From positions 6,882,001-6,946,000 of the forward strand of contig NC_065876.1 of the NCBI RefSeq assembly GCF_933775445.1: a stretch of 64,000 nt of DNA, in the 5' to 3' direction. How positions within the stretch are numbered: position 1 is the stretch's first letter; each line of letters starts with the position of its first letter. The translations under genes were made by a program, and so were the position numbers. The notes beneath the pieces were generated by a model. That model ran no database searches. It saw nothing but the letters and a program-made list of their open reading frames with translations, and was not told the origin of the DNA. This document shows, piece by piece, positions 38,501-49,147 of this stretch. This DNA is from Argentina anserina (taxonomy: Eukaryota; Streptophyta; Magnoliopsida; Rosales; Rosaceae).

Positions 38501-39187
38501 AAGACTATCAAAAATCACTTATGAAGTAGTCTATTATTGCTCATTATGGTCGTGTCTAAAGAAAGTTTGGGATTATCATGTTTTATAAACTTAACAAACC
38601 AGATGGTAAATTGGTAATAGCTGGATATTGAAACCGAAACACCATACAAAAGAAGAAGAGTGTATATATGAGTTTCAGGGAGTGACCTCATGGTTTTGTT
38701 CTCCTTGAAAGTTGAAACCCCAACTTAATTTTCTCATTGATTTAGGAGTGAAGTGAGTTGTTGAGGATGCTTCTCATGGTCCCTCCTTATCCCCAGACTA
38801 ACACATCAAGGTTGTTGTCATCTTCATGGGGATGTTGGAGCACATGCATGTTTCTGCATATTGTCCTCTTGCAGCTATTCTGATTCAATTCCAGTGGTAA
38901 GTTATATGAATCACAAGGTGTCTATTGTGCAATGTCATCGCAATTTTGGAGGTTGGTTTTGGTTTCTTGTTTCTTTCTTTCACAACTCCTGTTAAAAGAC
39001 CATCCTGACAATCTCTAGATTATCATGATATTTCATTAACCAAATTCTTGACGAGCATAAGTAATGCATCGTCAGTTTCGCAACAGAACCTTCATGTGGT
39101 GAGGCATTGAACTTGTAATGGAAGAGAACAGAAAAACCAGTGGGAGATCTACTTATGTAATAAATAACCTGATCATAGGTATCAACA
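35501..39187. other. Gene-free DNA
   Basis: Only short AT-rich frames without family resemblance on either strand. I see no splice-consistent exon series, no repeat pair and no RNA gene until the tRNA at 39188. Confidence 0.5.
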
Positions 39188-39259
39188 ATCAGAGTGGCGC
39201 AGCGGAAGCGTGGTGGGCCCATAACCCACAGGTCCCTAGATCGAAACTAGGCTCTGATA
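39188..39259 (+). tRNA. Initiator tRNA-Met (anticodon CAT)
   Basis: A 72-base cloverleaf: acceptor stem ATCAGAG pairs with CTCTGAT; D arm from GGCGCAGCGGAAGCG; anticodon stem GTGGG/CCCAC around loop CCCATAA (CAT anticodon); T stem CCTAG/CTAGG around ATCGAAA, the initiator-specific loop that replaces TTCGAAA; discriminator A. There is no intron and no encoded CCA. A T5 tract follows at about 39265, a normal RNA polymerase III terminator. The T-stem pairs differ from the form I remember for other plants but stay complementary. It supplies the tRNA for translation start. Confidence 0.95.
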
Positions 39260-39662
39260 ATATTCTTTTTATTTTATTTTTTAAATCTGATATTTAAGTT
39301 TTAATCCTCTAATTGCTTGGGGTAATTCGAGTTCAAGAAGCAATAACATGAATACTTAAATTACTGCCTCTGCAGTTCAAATGTACACTTCCAATAAGTA
39401 GGAAATATCACCAGTGATAGCTTACAATGGGGGAGAAACTAAAAACATCTCCCACTTCTTGCTGAATACATAGATAGCAACTTAGCAAGCATCACAAATT
39501 AAAAAAGAAGGTGATCATGCTCTTATTCACCTTCTTATAGCCAAATCTTAACATGAAGTTATATGCCCCTTTGCACTTGTTTTGTGATTCTTCTGTTATT
39601 GAGTGTGGTGTCTGCAGAAAACCCTCTCATGCCAGGTTTAAGAGGGTCCAGCAATTTGATCA

Positions 39663-41844
39663 TTAACTTGAAGGCACTACAGAGAGCTCCAATCGGCCGG
39701 TCCATTCCTCACCCGGCTTCAAGGTAATCGGCTTCTCAACTGCTGCTCCATCAACACAAAGCATCTGCTTGTACTCTTCATCTCCAAGATCAACTATGGA
39801 TTTGGATTTCTTGTCCCAGGGGTTCCATACCACTAAGAACAGGTACAGTTGAAGAACACAACACTCATTAGTCAATTGAAGTGGCTGTTTCAAGTATTTT
39901 AGTGCCAACAAAACTTCCTAAAACTAGTGTGAAGTTAAGGAGAAAGAGAAGGTCGCAAACTAGGGAAGCTAAAAGTTATTGATAACACTTCCTGAAACTG
40001 AAGCCAATGGTATGAATCTTACCAACGTCTGGAAGTCCCTCCTTTCGTACAACAAATGTCCTCTTTTTTTCATGATCAAAAACAGCTATTGCACCTGAAG
40101 AACTAAGGTAAGCTCGGTCCACCTGTTTGAGAATGAACAACTTTAGAAGAGGACCATTTGGCTTCACTGACAAGTAGACAAGGTTTTGGAAAGCATGATT
40201 TACCTCTGATTCAAATGTCAAGGCATCCCCTTGTTCTGTAAACCGCTCCTTTTCACATAGATTATCTAGGTAGTCAAGAGTCTCCAGGCCCTCAATCCTC
40301 ACTTCACTGTCAGTTCAGATCATACTAATTCATTTCTCAAACTATGCAAAACTTAAAATCACTCTACTACCTATTCATTGGCAGACACAAGGTAGACAAG
40401 GCTCATGCTGTACTTCAGTCTAAAATCGAAATTAACTGAAAGTAGGGTTACTACTTACTCCTTTCTAATTAGACTGGTATCTGACACTGATCATGTTGTG
40501 ATCGATCTGTATAGCTTTTGTTTCTGACCTACTTGACATATATGTCACAAAGCAAAGTAGTGATTAACATTCCTATGTTCTAATATTTCAGATTTCTCCT
40601 TTCTTTGTTTGTGACATGTAAAAGAAATATTTTGACTGCAAGAGATTAGTTAGTAGCTACATGGGATAGAGATTTAAAACCAGAATCACATGGATATAAA
40701 TCACATTGTATAGAACTTTAAACCAACAGTTCTCATTCTGGTGTAATTTTGTGGACACAAGGCCAACTGTGGTCTACCATCTACCAGATCTACACGGAAG
40801 GGAAAAGATAATATAACTAGCACTATAGCTAGTTCTGGCTTTTGGTTTGCTTATAAGTTCTAAACTCCTAATAATGTACCTGATATCAGAAATGGAGAAA
40901 TATGTATGATAGGCAATTGAAAAACTGAAAGGCTTGCAATTGATGTTCCTGATTCGTGATATCAGGGTTAGATGCCCTTCTGCTGCCAATGACACCCTAA
41001 GACGAAACTCGAAGCTGAAAAACATTATTCAAATCATCTTTTCAGAAAGAACACGTATCTCTGAAATTTATAAAGCATATGTCATGCTATCATACTATGA
41101 TGCTTTCAAGATTCAAACTCAAACCTATGTGGCCAAATCTTCAAATCATCCTCGGATGGTTTGAGTAGCAAGTCAGTGTAGGCCTTGCCATTAGGATCAA
41201 AAGGACTTAGGGGTGGAGGTTCATTGTCGATTACCCAAATCCTGTTCCTAGCAAATCCATTCTGCTCCAATGATCCATTTCCAAACTAATGTACAAATTA
41301 CATGAACCTATGAGCCGGAGTTACCAAAATTTCCTATGCTATAATCTGCACTGGAATTTAAAAGCAGATGTTTGCACATTACTTACCTGTGGAAAACAGA
41401 TTGGAATTCCTCCTCTCACTGCTTTTGGTGGCTTAAAGATTGCCTGTTTATACATGAATAGGGGATTTTTACAGAATTAATCATTTAATCTCTCTAAATT
41501 ACAACACGAAAATAGACTCCTATTGCTCATGTTCTGTGTGAAACACAAATTACACAATATAAGGGCAACAATGAAAAGTTTAAAGATCTTTACCTTACTA
41601 CTAATGAACAACAATTCTTCGCCACGCTCGCTCCTCCAGGACAAAACCTGGCCTCCATGTAAGCTAACCTGGATTGAATTCACATAAAAAAAAAATCAAA
41701 ATGCATCTAAACGTCAAAAGAACAGAGAGGTCAAAGAGTGTAGTTTACCTTGGCAGAAGCTCCTCGAGGACTTTGTAGGAGAACTTGATCGATTCCATTC
41801 TTGTCTTTTGTAACTTCAACTAGTGCTGGTCGAGAATGACTCAT
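39663..41844 (-). CDS. Glucose-6-phosphate 1-epimerase (aldose 1-epimerase-like)
   Basis: Eight exons: 41844-41749, 41668-41594, 41443-41387, 41285-41125, 41014-40880, 40306-40204, 40122-40023 and 39832-39663. All have GT-AG borders and phases that close to 298 residues. The start gives MSHSRPALVEVTKDKNGIDQ. The beta-sandwich epimerase fold is marked by the N-terminal HGGQVLSW, GGIPICFPQFGN and NGFARNRIW blocks. The likely catalytic pair is His166 (AYHTYFSISD) and a Glu in the C-terminal KPGEEW (284-285), equivalent to the His/Glu pair of yeast YMR099c. It interconverts alpha and beta anomers of glucose 6-phosphate, probably in the cytosol. In Arabidopsis the same two-gene order, epimerase then LRR pseudokinase, is seen at At4g23730-23740. 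Confidence 0.95.
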
Positions 41845-44071
41845 ATTTCAAATTTTCAACCAAAACAGCAAGGACATCAATTTGAATAAACAAGAAGAAG
41901 AAAGAGGAAGCTCTCTTCCTATCTTTCTCAACTCAAAACAAGACCTTGAAGGCTTGGAAATGGCTTCAGATAAAAGTAGTATACAAGTTGAGCAGGGCAC
42001 TCAATCAAACAGTTGAGGATCACAGAACTTTTCCTGTGACACCAAACCAATCTTCCCGTGAACTTGAAAACCAATCCCAACCACCAATTCAACTAACTCG
42101 ATCAATGATGTTTCTTCAGCAACAAGCTCACCAACAAACACAGACCAAGAAACCTCAAATAAATTAATGCAGAACCCAACTCCAGCTTTCAAACAGATTC
42201 AACTTTTGATGATGAAGAAAATCAGTAACAAAGCTCAAATCTTTGTGCAGTCAAATGCCCAAAAACGTGAAAGAGATTCCAAACTTTGGACCAAACAGTC
42301 CAAAAACTCCCAAAATGGCGGTTTCAAACTAGAAAACAAAAGGGTATTTATGATTGAAACAGTTCTTTGTCGAACCAAAAAGGAAGAAAACTTGGAACAA
42401 GTAGAAATGAGGTTGACAAATGACAAGACCTTTTCCTGACGTAAGAATCATATGAATCTGCATTTGAATCACCAAATGAAATTAGAAAGAAAAAGATTAA
42501 GGGTCAGAAATTAGACATAGATTGAAGAATTCATGACTAATAAGAAATTAGTGCCACTTGCACAAGGAAGCTTAAAATGTTAAGAATTAAAACCTATTTT
42601 TATGTGTAATTTACGTATAAGACATAGCAACCAGCTAGCCATGAAGAATATGAAAAAGTGCTGTGTTTCCACACGTGATATAGACAACTCTGAACTCTGA
42701 AGTAACAAACGTGCAACCCTCGTTAACAGAATTAACTACCCATTTGAAATTTAAAAATTATAAAAATTAAAATAAAATAGTTCCATTTGAAGTTTCCCAT
42801 TTCTTCGTAAATGAGCAAATGGTTTCATATGAGAGAAATACGCCTGAAGCATGTCGTATACTCTTGCTAATAGTTGGGCAATCTTTGTTTTGTACTTTCG
42901 AGTTTTGACTTGTAAGCTGCCATTTTAAAATAAAAACGAGGCCTACTTCGAGGAACTTTGAATTGAAAGCCACCCATAAATCTAAATGGGATTTCAGTAG
43001 TCTTAAATATGATTAGGAGGAAATGGAGGACTTAGGTGCAATGAAGTACCAAGAGTTCTTTCAACAAGGCAGCTCTTTGGTGGCTTTGCTTCAAGTTGCA
43101 CTTCAGACTTTTTCAATTACCACATCCTTTTCAACTAGCACCTATTTTTGAACGAGCAACTAAAAGTTAGAGAAAGTCACCAACAAGCCAAACACCCAAT
43201 TTCATGTCGCACCGGGCAAATACTACTCTTATACAAGTTGTAATAAGCCTGCAATTACTTGTCTCCATCATATAAAGAAGGTACCAGAAACCCCCTTCCT
43301 CATATCATACCAGGCAATCAGGCATGCTGTTTTACCAAGTCATTTTCCTAATGTAGAACCAACTTGAAGAAGGAACTATAACTCCCCTTCCTCAAATCAT
43401 ACCAGGCATGCAGTTTAACAAGTCAATTTCCTAATGTATAACCAGCTTTAGCATCGATGATTCACAATAGCAAGGCTTGATCAGTGTAAAACAGAATGAG
43501 ACTAACAGCAGCACAAATCTAAGAGTGATAAAGAAGTGGTATAAGAGGTGAACACAACAAAGCCGTTCTTTCTTGAGACGAAGTAGAAATTTCATTTCAT
43601 TTATCCCATAGCCACAACATAGTGATACAGTTGTTATGACTTTGCACTTATCATCTACCAAATCTTCGAAGCCTCAGGCTTATTACTTTTCATTTTAAAG
43701 ATATTATATATTTAAGCATGAAGATTTGAAATTCGCCAAAAAAGACTAAACAACTTGAAGGCTTACGTTTTTCATAACTCAAGTAAAACAAGTATGTTTT
43801 CAGATTTACATATATCTTGCTACTTTTCAACCCTACCTAGTCCTCTGGTTCATAGATGCCATTCTCTGCCTAGCCTATCAGTGCAGGTATTCCAGGAAAT
43901 CCTATAATGAAAGAAGGCTGAATGCCGTTGTCACTGTCCAGCTACGAAATTCCAGTTTGCAGCCTGCTAGCTGCAAGTGGAAATAAAGTTAACTTGACAT
44001 TTAGTTTATGGTGAAGACCAAAATATTTAGCCAGGTGTCAGCGTATGCCGGCAGCGAATACCGCCTTCTGA
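41845..44071. other. Intergenic, with a small direct duplication
   Basis: The epimerase promoter and leader lie at the left end. Frames around 41946-42439 and 42767-42973 show no domain. A duplicated segment at 43291-43448 is listed separately. Nothing else is supported. Confidence 0.5.
43291..43448. repeat. Direct duplication of a ~70-85-bp segment
   Basis: CCCCTTCCTCA(T/A)ATCATACCAGGCA ... AAGTCA ... TTTCCTAATGTA appears at 43291-43358 and again at 43383-43448 with small deletions. Non-coding. Confidence 0.75.
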
Positions 44072-45115
44072 TCATCCTCCAGCAACAGTATCAGACCTAG
44101 AGCTTAAATCCAATAACTGATTGAGCCGGGTAACTGTATCAGAGATAGAAGTTTCATGTGTCTCACAATCCAGCTGAGCATTGCTGCTGAAAGAACCCAA
44201 ACTGCTAAGTATGTCCTTAGCATCATTTGGGAGAGTAACGACACCTTCAGTCTTCGGGGAAGCAATCTCTCCTTCATGCACTACCAAGGCATTCTTCAGC
44301 TCCTCCTGCTCCAGAAAACTCATGTCAGACCAAACTCCAATTGATATAAACATTGCTTCAGTTTTCAGACTAGGATGGTCATGGATCAAATCAGCTTTAA
44401 TTCATTTTACATGTCATCTTAGCTGAGTACTATCTGTTAGACTGAACATGATTCTTGCCTGTATTGAAAAAAGTTTCTAGTTTCCTACACCCAATTACAC
44501 TCAAGTCATGGGCAATCAAAAGTAACTTAACAAAATAATTCATCTCGGAGATAAGTCAACTATGCATGCAAGATAAGGTAAATGAAATCTGGGATCAGCA
44601 TCCAAACAAAGTCCCCAAGCGACAAGATTCTGAGTAGAATATGCTAGTAGTATCCAGTGGCCATTAGTTACGCATATGCATGCCCCAAAGCTGACCCCAG
44701 TTATGGATTCCGAAAATGCTACCATCCATACGGATATCTATAATGTGTTCATGACTTTGATCTCTAAACCAGTGAACGACCCTATATTTAGGTATGGTGT
44801 TAACATATATACTCCATGTATGATAGATGGTCAATATCACAAAAAGTTTGAGAACAGATCAAGGGCTAAAGCATCAGCATGTAGCAAACAATCAATGAAG
44901 AATTACCTTTAATTTAATGCAGCATTTTCAACCCTCAGTATTTCTGCTTCCAGTTTCAATTTATCTAGTTCAGATTTAAGGTCCATCTGTTCTGTGCTTA
45001 AACAATCACAACTTTTCAGCAGCTCCTCATATTCAGCCTGCTTCCTCATCCTAGACCTCCTTGCAGACTCTCTGTTAGCCTGTTTTCGTTTCTCTCGTTT
45101 CAACCGCTTTTCATC
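44072..45115 (-). pseudogene. GBF-type (group G) bZIP, 5'-truncated and frameshifted
   Basis: Two recognisable exons remain. Exon 45115-44907 encodes the basic region (KREKRKQANRESARRSRMRK) and leucine zipper down to ENAALN. Exon 44305-44072 encodes a 77-residue C-terminus ending RLNQLLDLSSRSDTVAGG, close to the LHQLLD-type end of G-box binding factors. The first exon hits TAA (44911-44909) two bases before its splice donor, where relatives continue EKLK, consistent with a small deletion; its 209-base length also breaks the phase needed by the next exon. A possible further exon lies at about 45680-45514. The Pro-rich N-terminal half is not found: at about 45.68 kb the sequence turns into an antisense DUF295 relic. 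A short protein of basic region plus zipper could still be made and would lack the activation domain. Confidence 0.75.
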
Positions 45116-45669
45116 CTGAGGAAACAAATATGTATAATCACTAGTGTTTATAATAATAGAATACTTCTATTAGAAACCATTGCATCCATAATCAGTTCAA
45201 ACTGATTAGTTACTCAAAACTCAAGAATATAACACTGTTTGAGCAAATAACTGTCCAGCAGAACCTTAAGATGGGCTCTGTTTCACAGCTAATTCGGGCC
45301 CACAAATTTGAGAGAATTCCAAATCCAAATTCTTTCATCAATCCTGTGATTCAATTCAAACCGCTGAATTTTGTTCAAAAGAAACAAATAGAAAGTATCA
45401 AGGCCGCAATCTTTTAAATGATGGTCTAACTTCAATTTCAATACAAGTTCCTACGCATAAGATTGCAAAAAATGTGAGTATTACTGACAACAAAACACAA
45501 AATATCAGCATACCAGAACCATGGCATCAGAAGGCAATCTTTCTCCAGAAGAGAGAGATGAAAAAGCTGTGCGAGTTCCGATGTTCTCATAGGAAGAACC
45601 AATAGGCACTTGCAAAGGATCAGTAAAAGTTGTGAAATTCCTAACCCCTTCAGCGTTTGGATGGACCTG

Positions 45670-46411
45670 ATGATGGACTTGCACATCATTACCAACCCTG
45701 TGCCTACGTCTCTGCTTCATCCTTTCAATGACACCAGAATTGTGCTGCCATTTTATGGTGACTGTATTAATAAGAAATTTGTGTTATCATCTAGTCCTTC
45801 TTTGACATCAGACTACACAGCCATGGTTTCGTATCTTGAGGCTAGAGGAGTGGCATTTTGGAGACCAAAAGATAAGTAATGGACTATTATATCATTAACG
45901 GAGTCATCATGGTGCATCGATGATAGCTTTCTACAAAGAACAATTTTATGTGGCGGAAAGATTCGGTTCAGGCACTCTTTGTTTGTGACATTGATGATCA
46001 CAAAGCAAAAGCAAGGGCCTTAGCTCCGAAGATGCTTTGTTTCTATTTCATGGTGGAAAGAAATTGGAGCAATCGTACTTGGTGGAAATGTGGAGCAGCG
46101 GGGGACTTGCTAGTTGGTCTCCGATACTCCGAAGAGTGTTACAAAAACACAGTTGGGTTTAGGGTTTCAAGGTGCCATTTAATACCGAAGATTGGACGGA
46201 AGTAACGAATTTGGGTGATGATAGTTCTTCTTTCTCGAGGTCAGAGTCAGACTACCTTAGATGTAAGGCTAATTGCATATACTTCACGACTGATCAACTG
46301 GGTACACAACAATATGGTGCATATAGCATGAAAGATAGACAAGTCGAGCCAGTCCTACACAAGTTTGTTTGTTCCGTGAAACCATATATATGGATTCAGC
46401 CGAGTTTTTGA
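45670..46411 (+). pseudogene. DUF295 (F-box-associated, SKIP23-like) C-terminal pseudogene
   Basis: Three frames in succession carry the DUF295 pattern. Up to 45879: IITNPVPTSLLHPFNDTRIV ... VLSSSPSLTSDY ... VAFWRPKDK then TAA. Then about 45948-46165: DSVQALFVCDIDDHKAKA ... AGDLLVGLRYSEECYKN. Then 46172-46411: PFNTEDWTEVTNLGDDSSSF ... KANCIYFTTD ... YIWIQPSF and a stop. One premature stop and at least two frameshifts mean it cannot make the family protein. The N-terminal F-box is missing. In living members this domain follows an F-box that joins SCF ubiquitin ligases. It stands antisense to, and directly abuts, the truncated bZIP relic. Confidence 0.85.
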
Positions 46412-49147
46412 GGAGCATCCCTTCCCTTGCAACCATTGATCAAGCAGCATGAAGCCACATTTCAAGTTGCTAGCTACATATTGCCTTCACTTATCCAAAA
46501 TTAATGCTTATTAACTTGCTGCAACTGGAATATATCCTGAATTCTGGGCTTCCTTTATAGTTTGTGTTTCCCATCCAACATAAAAGATAGAAAAGGAGGT
46601 ACTTGCAGGCTTGCAGCTTACTACACTGCTAAGAGATCATAGCCTAGCTTAAGGGTCGGCAATGGGCCGGACCCACTACCACCGGACTCGGACCAGGCTT
46701 TAATGATTTTTTTTCAATTTTTCAGGCCGAATCGGGCCGGACATATTAATAAAATCGAACCCCACAGACTACCCACGAGCCCAGGCCTTACGTACTATTT
46801 GTACTATTTGTTTGTGCCCAGCTCACAATCCTAGTCACATGAAAAAAGAACCTGCCAAATTCTGTGCTAAGCTGCACCGGTTCAATTTGTAGCATGCTCA
46901 GATCGTATTAATCAGACTCTCAGTACTTGACCATAACCAGATCTAGGCACATGGTATATCCCACCAACAAATCTGACCACCAGTCCCCAATGACTTCAAG
47001 GTTATATTACAATACCAACAGCAGGCTGAAAAATGTAGTCGATGTGTGTTATAAGGTGGTAGAGGAGAGAAAATAATCAATACGCTATAACCTGTACAAT
47101 ATATCAGAATATCATACAAACCATAAGAATCCCAACTCTTTGAATATAGCATATCAATTTAACATCACTCTTCAATCTAATTTTCAGCAGAAAACAAAAC
47201 CAAAACCGTCTGTTCTGCCACGATCAAAGGGAGATCATCCAAGGCAATGTTGTAAGCAATTGGCCTTCCCTTCCTTATCTGCTGTAGTAATACTTTTGAG
47301 GCCAGTTAGATCAAGCAGTTGGACATAATAGCTCCTGACATGAGACTCGTTTTAATAAGAACATCACCAAACTCATCATCAATATTAATACTGTATACCA
47401 CAGTGAGGACTGAGGAGAAAGAAACAACCAGCTTGAATAGGTTTTAAAGTACCAACCACCAAGTATTTATTTGTCCCTGGCTTCTCATTTTGAAAGATCC
47501 TTAGTTTTCTGTTCATTATGATAGAAGTACTACCGCTATGTCATTACCTTACCTTTCGTAGAAATTGACAAGTAATGACTGCTTAAGGAAATAAACTGCT
47601 ATTTTACTTACTTGGATAGGATTAGAAGTGTTATAGTATGTAATAGTCCACTACATTTTGAAGAGGAACACCAGTTATTTTCCAATTGAGCAAGTATTCA
47701 TTTAGACGCGCTATTCTCATCCCAACTCTCTCATCAACTATTACCACATTAATGTCTTCAGTATTCTCATTTAAACTATGTAATTCATTATTACCAGTAG
47801 ATTTCTTCACTCCATTCTGTATATCTTAATGTAAAATCTGTGCGCAAAATGTTGGAATAGAGATGGGAAAAAAACAGAAGACCTGTTTTGAGGAGAAAGT
47901 CCATTGATCAGTGTGCTCTATGTCTAATATGCCACAATACACCATGTATCCAGCAGTCACATCATCGAGAGCAATTGTTCAAAGAATTAAGAGACCTGCA
48001 GACCAACAGAAGGCTGTCAAGTGAATCCCACAACGGCACCATGGGTTTTATCAACTGACCTATGAATGTTATACATTTCACCAGAAACCATGCCCAAGGC
48101 TTTCAATTGTATACGGTGGACACGTATAGGGTTCAAATTAGAACTAACAAGCTACATGTTGTTCTGCAAAGTTCCGTTGGTAAAGCCGTGGAAAAGGAAT
48201 ATGAAAAACAATATCTCTGAAGTTAATTTATTGTGATGCTACGATTTCTAAGGCACAAAATGAATAGTTTAGAGGACAAGCACCTATCCCATAATTTTAT
48301 TTTCTCAAAAGTTCAAACCACAACTAATTACTACAATGTGCACACTGATGAATGGAAGGATTCAGGGACAACACTCCTCGATTATCATACAAACACAGTA
48401 TATTCTTTCTTTCTAGCAGATCAAACTAGTGATATGCAGGTAAAAGTAGTGTTACAAAAACACAGTAGGATTACATACCAATTTCACCTTGATCTTGAAT
48501 TCTTGACATAGAACTCAGCACTCTGGTAGTCGACAGCACATATAAAGAAAGATTTCATCTTCACGAACAACTCCACTTGAACATCCTGTGAGATAAAAGA
48601 AAAGGACAGAAGGAAAACGAAAGAAGAAGCACTGTGTTATGACTGTTATCCAACATCATCTGCTCCTTCAATGTCCGGCAATACTTTTAAACATATTGAC
48701 TAACAGTACACATGAGAGAGCTCCTCCCCTTATCATTGATGACAAATTTCGAAGCCAAAATACTAGGTATGGAGGTGTAGATTTACTTACTTGACTGCAA
48801 ACAATAAATCCTTGTATGTGTGTATAAATATAATTATAAAGCCAGTATAAGGTAGATTAGGCTCATAAGTTTCTACTATTGCTATAAGAAAATCTGGTAG
48901 TTTTCAGAGTATAGTCATTTATGTATGGTTCATTAAAAGTTTTTTATCCCAATCTGACATCACTACTCTAAATCTAAGATTGTTAAAAAGGATCCATCAA
49001 ATGGCTGAACATATGAGTACAATGTAGTCTTTGGTCTGCCCTTTCATCGTTGATTTTCCAGTCCCCACTGTGTCTATAATTTTGGCTGCACACTACATAC
49101 TTACGCGTAGACAAATCGTTGTCACAAGTCTGAAACATCTCCTCCAA
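46412..49147. other. Intergenic with a few coding-like relics on the minus strand
   Basis: No complete gene is visible. Minus-strand blocks look exon-like: 48587-48489 begins after CTCACAG, reads DVQVELFVKMKSFFICAVDY and ends at AG|GTGAAA; about 47970-47883 reads ALDDVTAGYMVYCGILDIEH and ends CAG|GTCTTC; 47370-47200 has fragments in several frames (for example RKGRPIAYNIALDDLPLIVA). I cannot name a family. They may be alternative 3' exons of the CRF chimera or remnants of a lost gene. Confidence 0.3.

Noticed and set aside
45505..45720. Whole 71-codon minus-strand frame as a bZIP exon
   Set aside because: Its upstream third is the antisense of DUF295-like sequence; only the part below about 45680 could belong to the bZIP.
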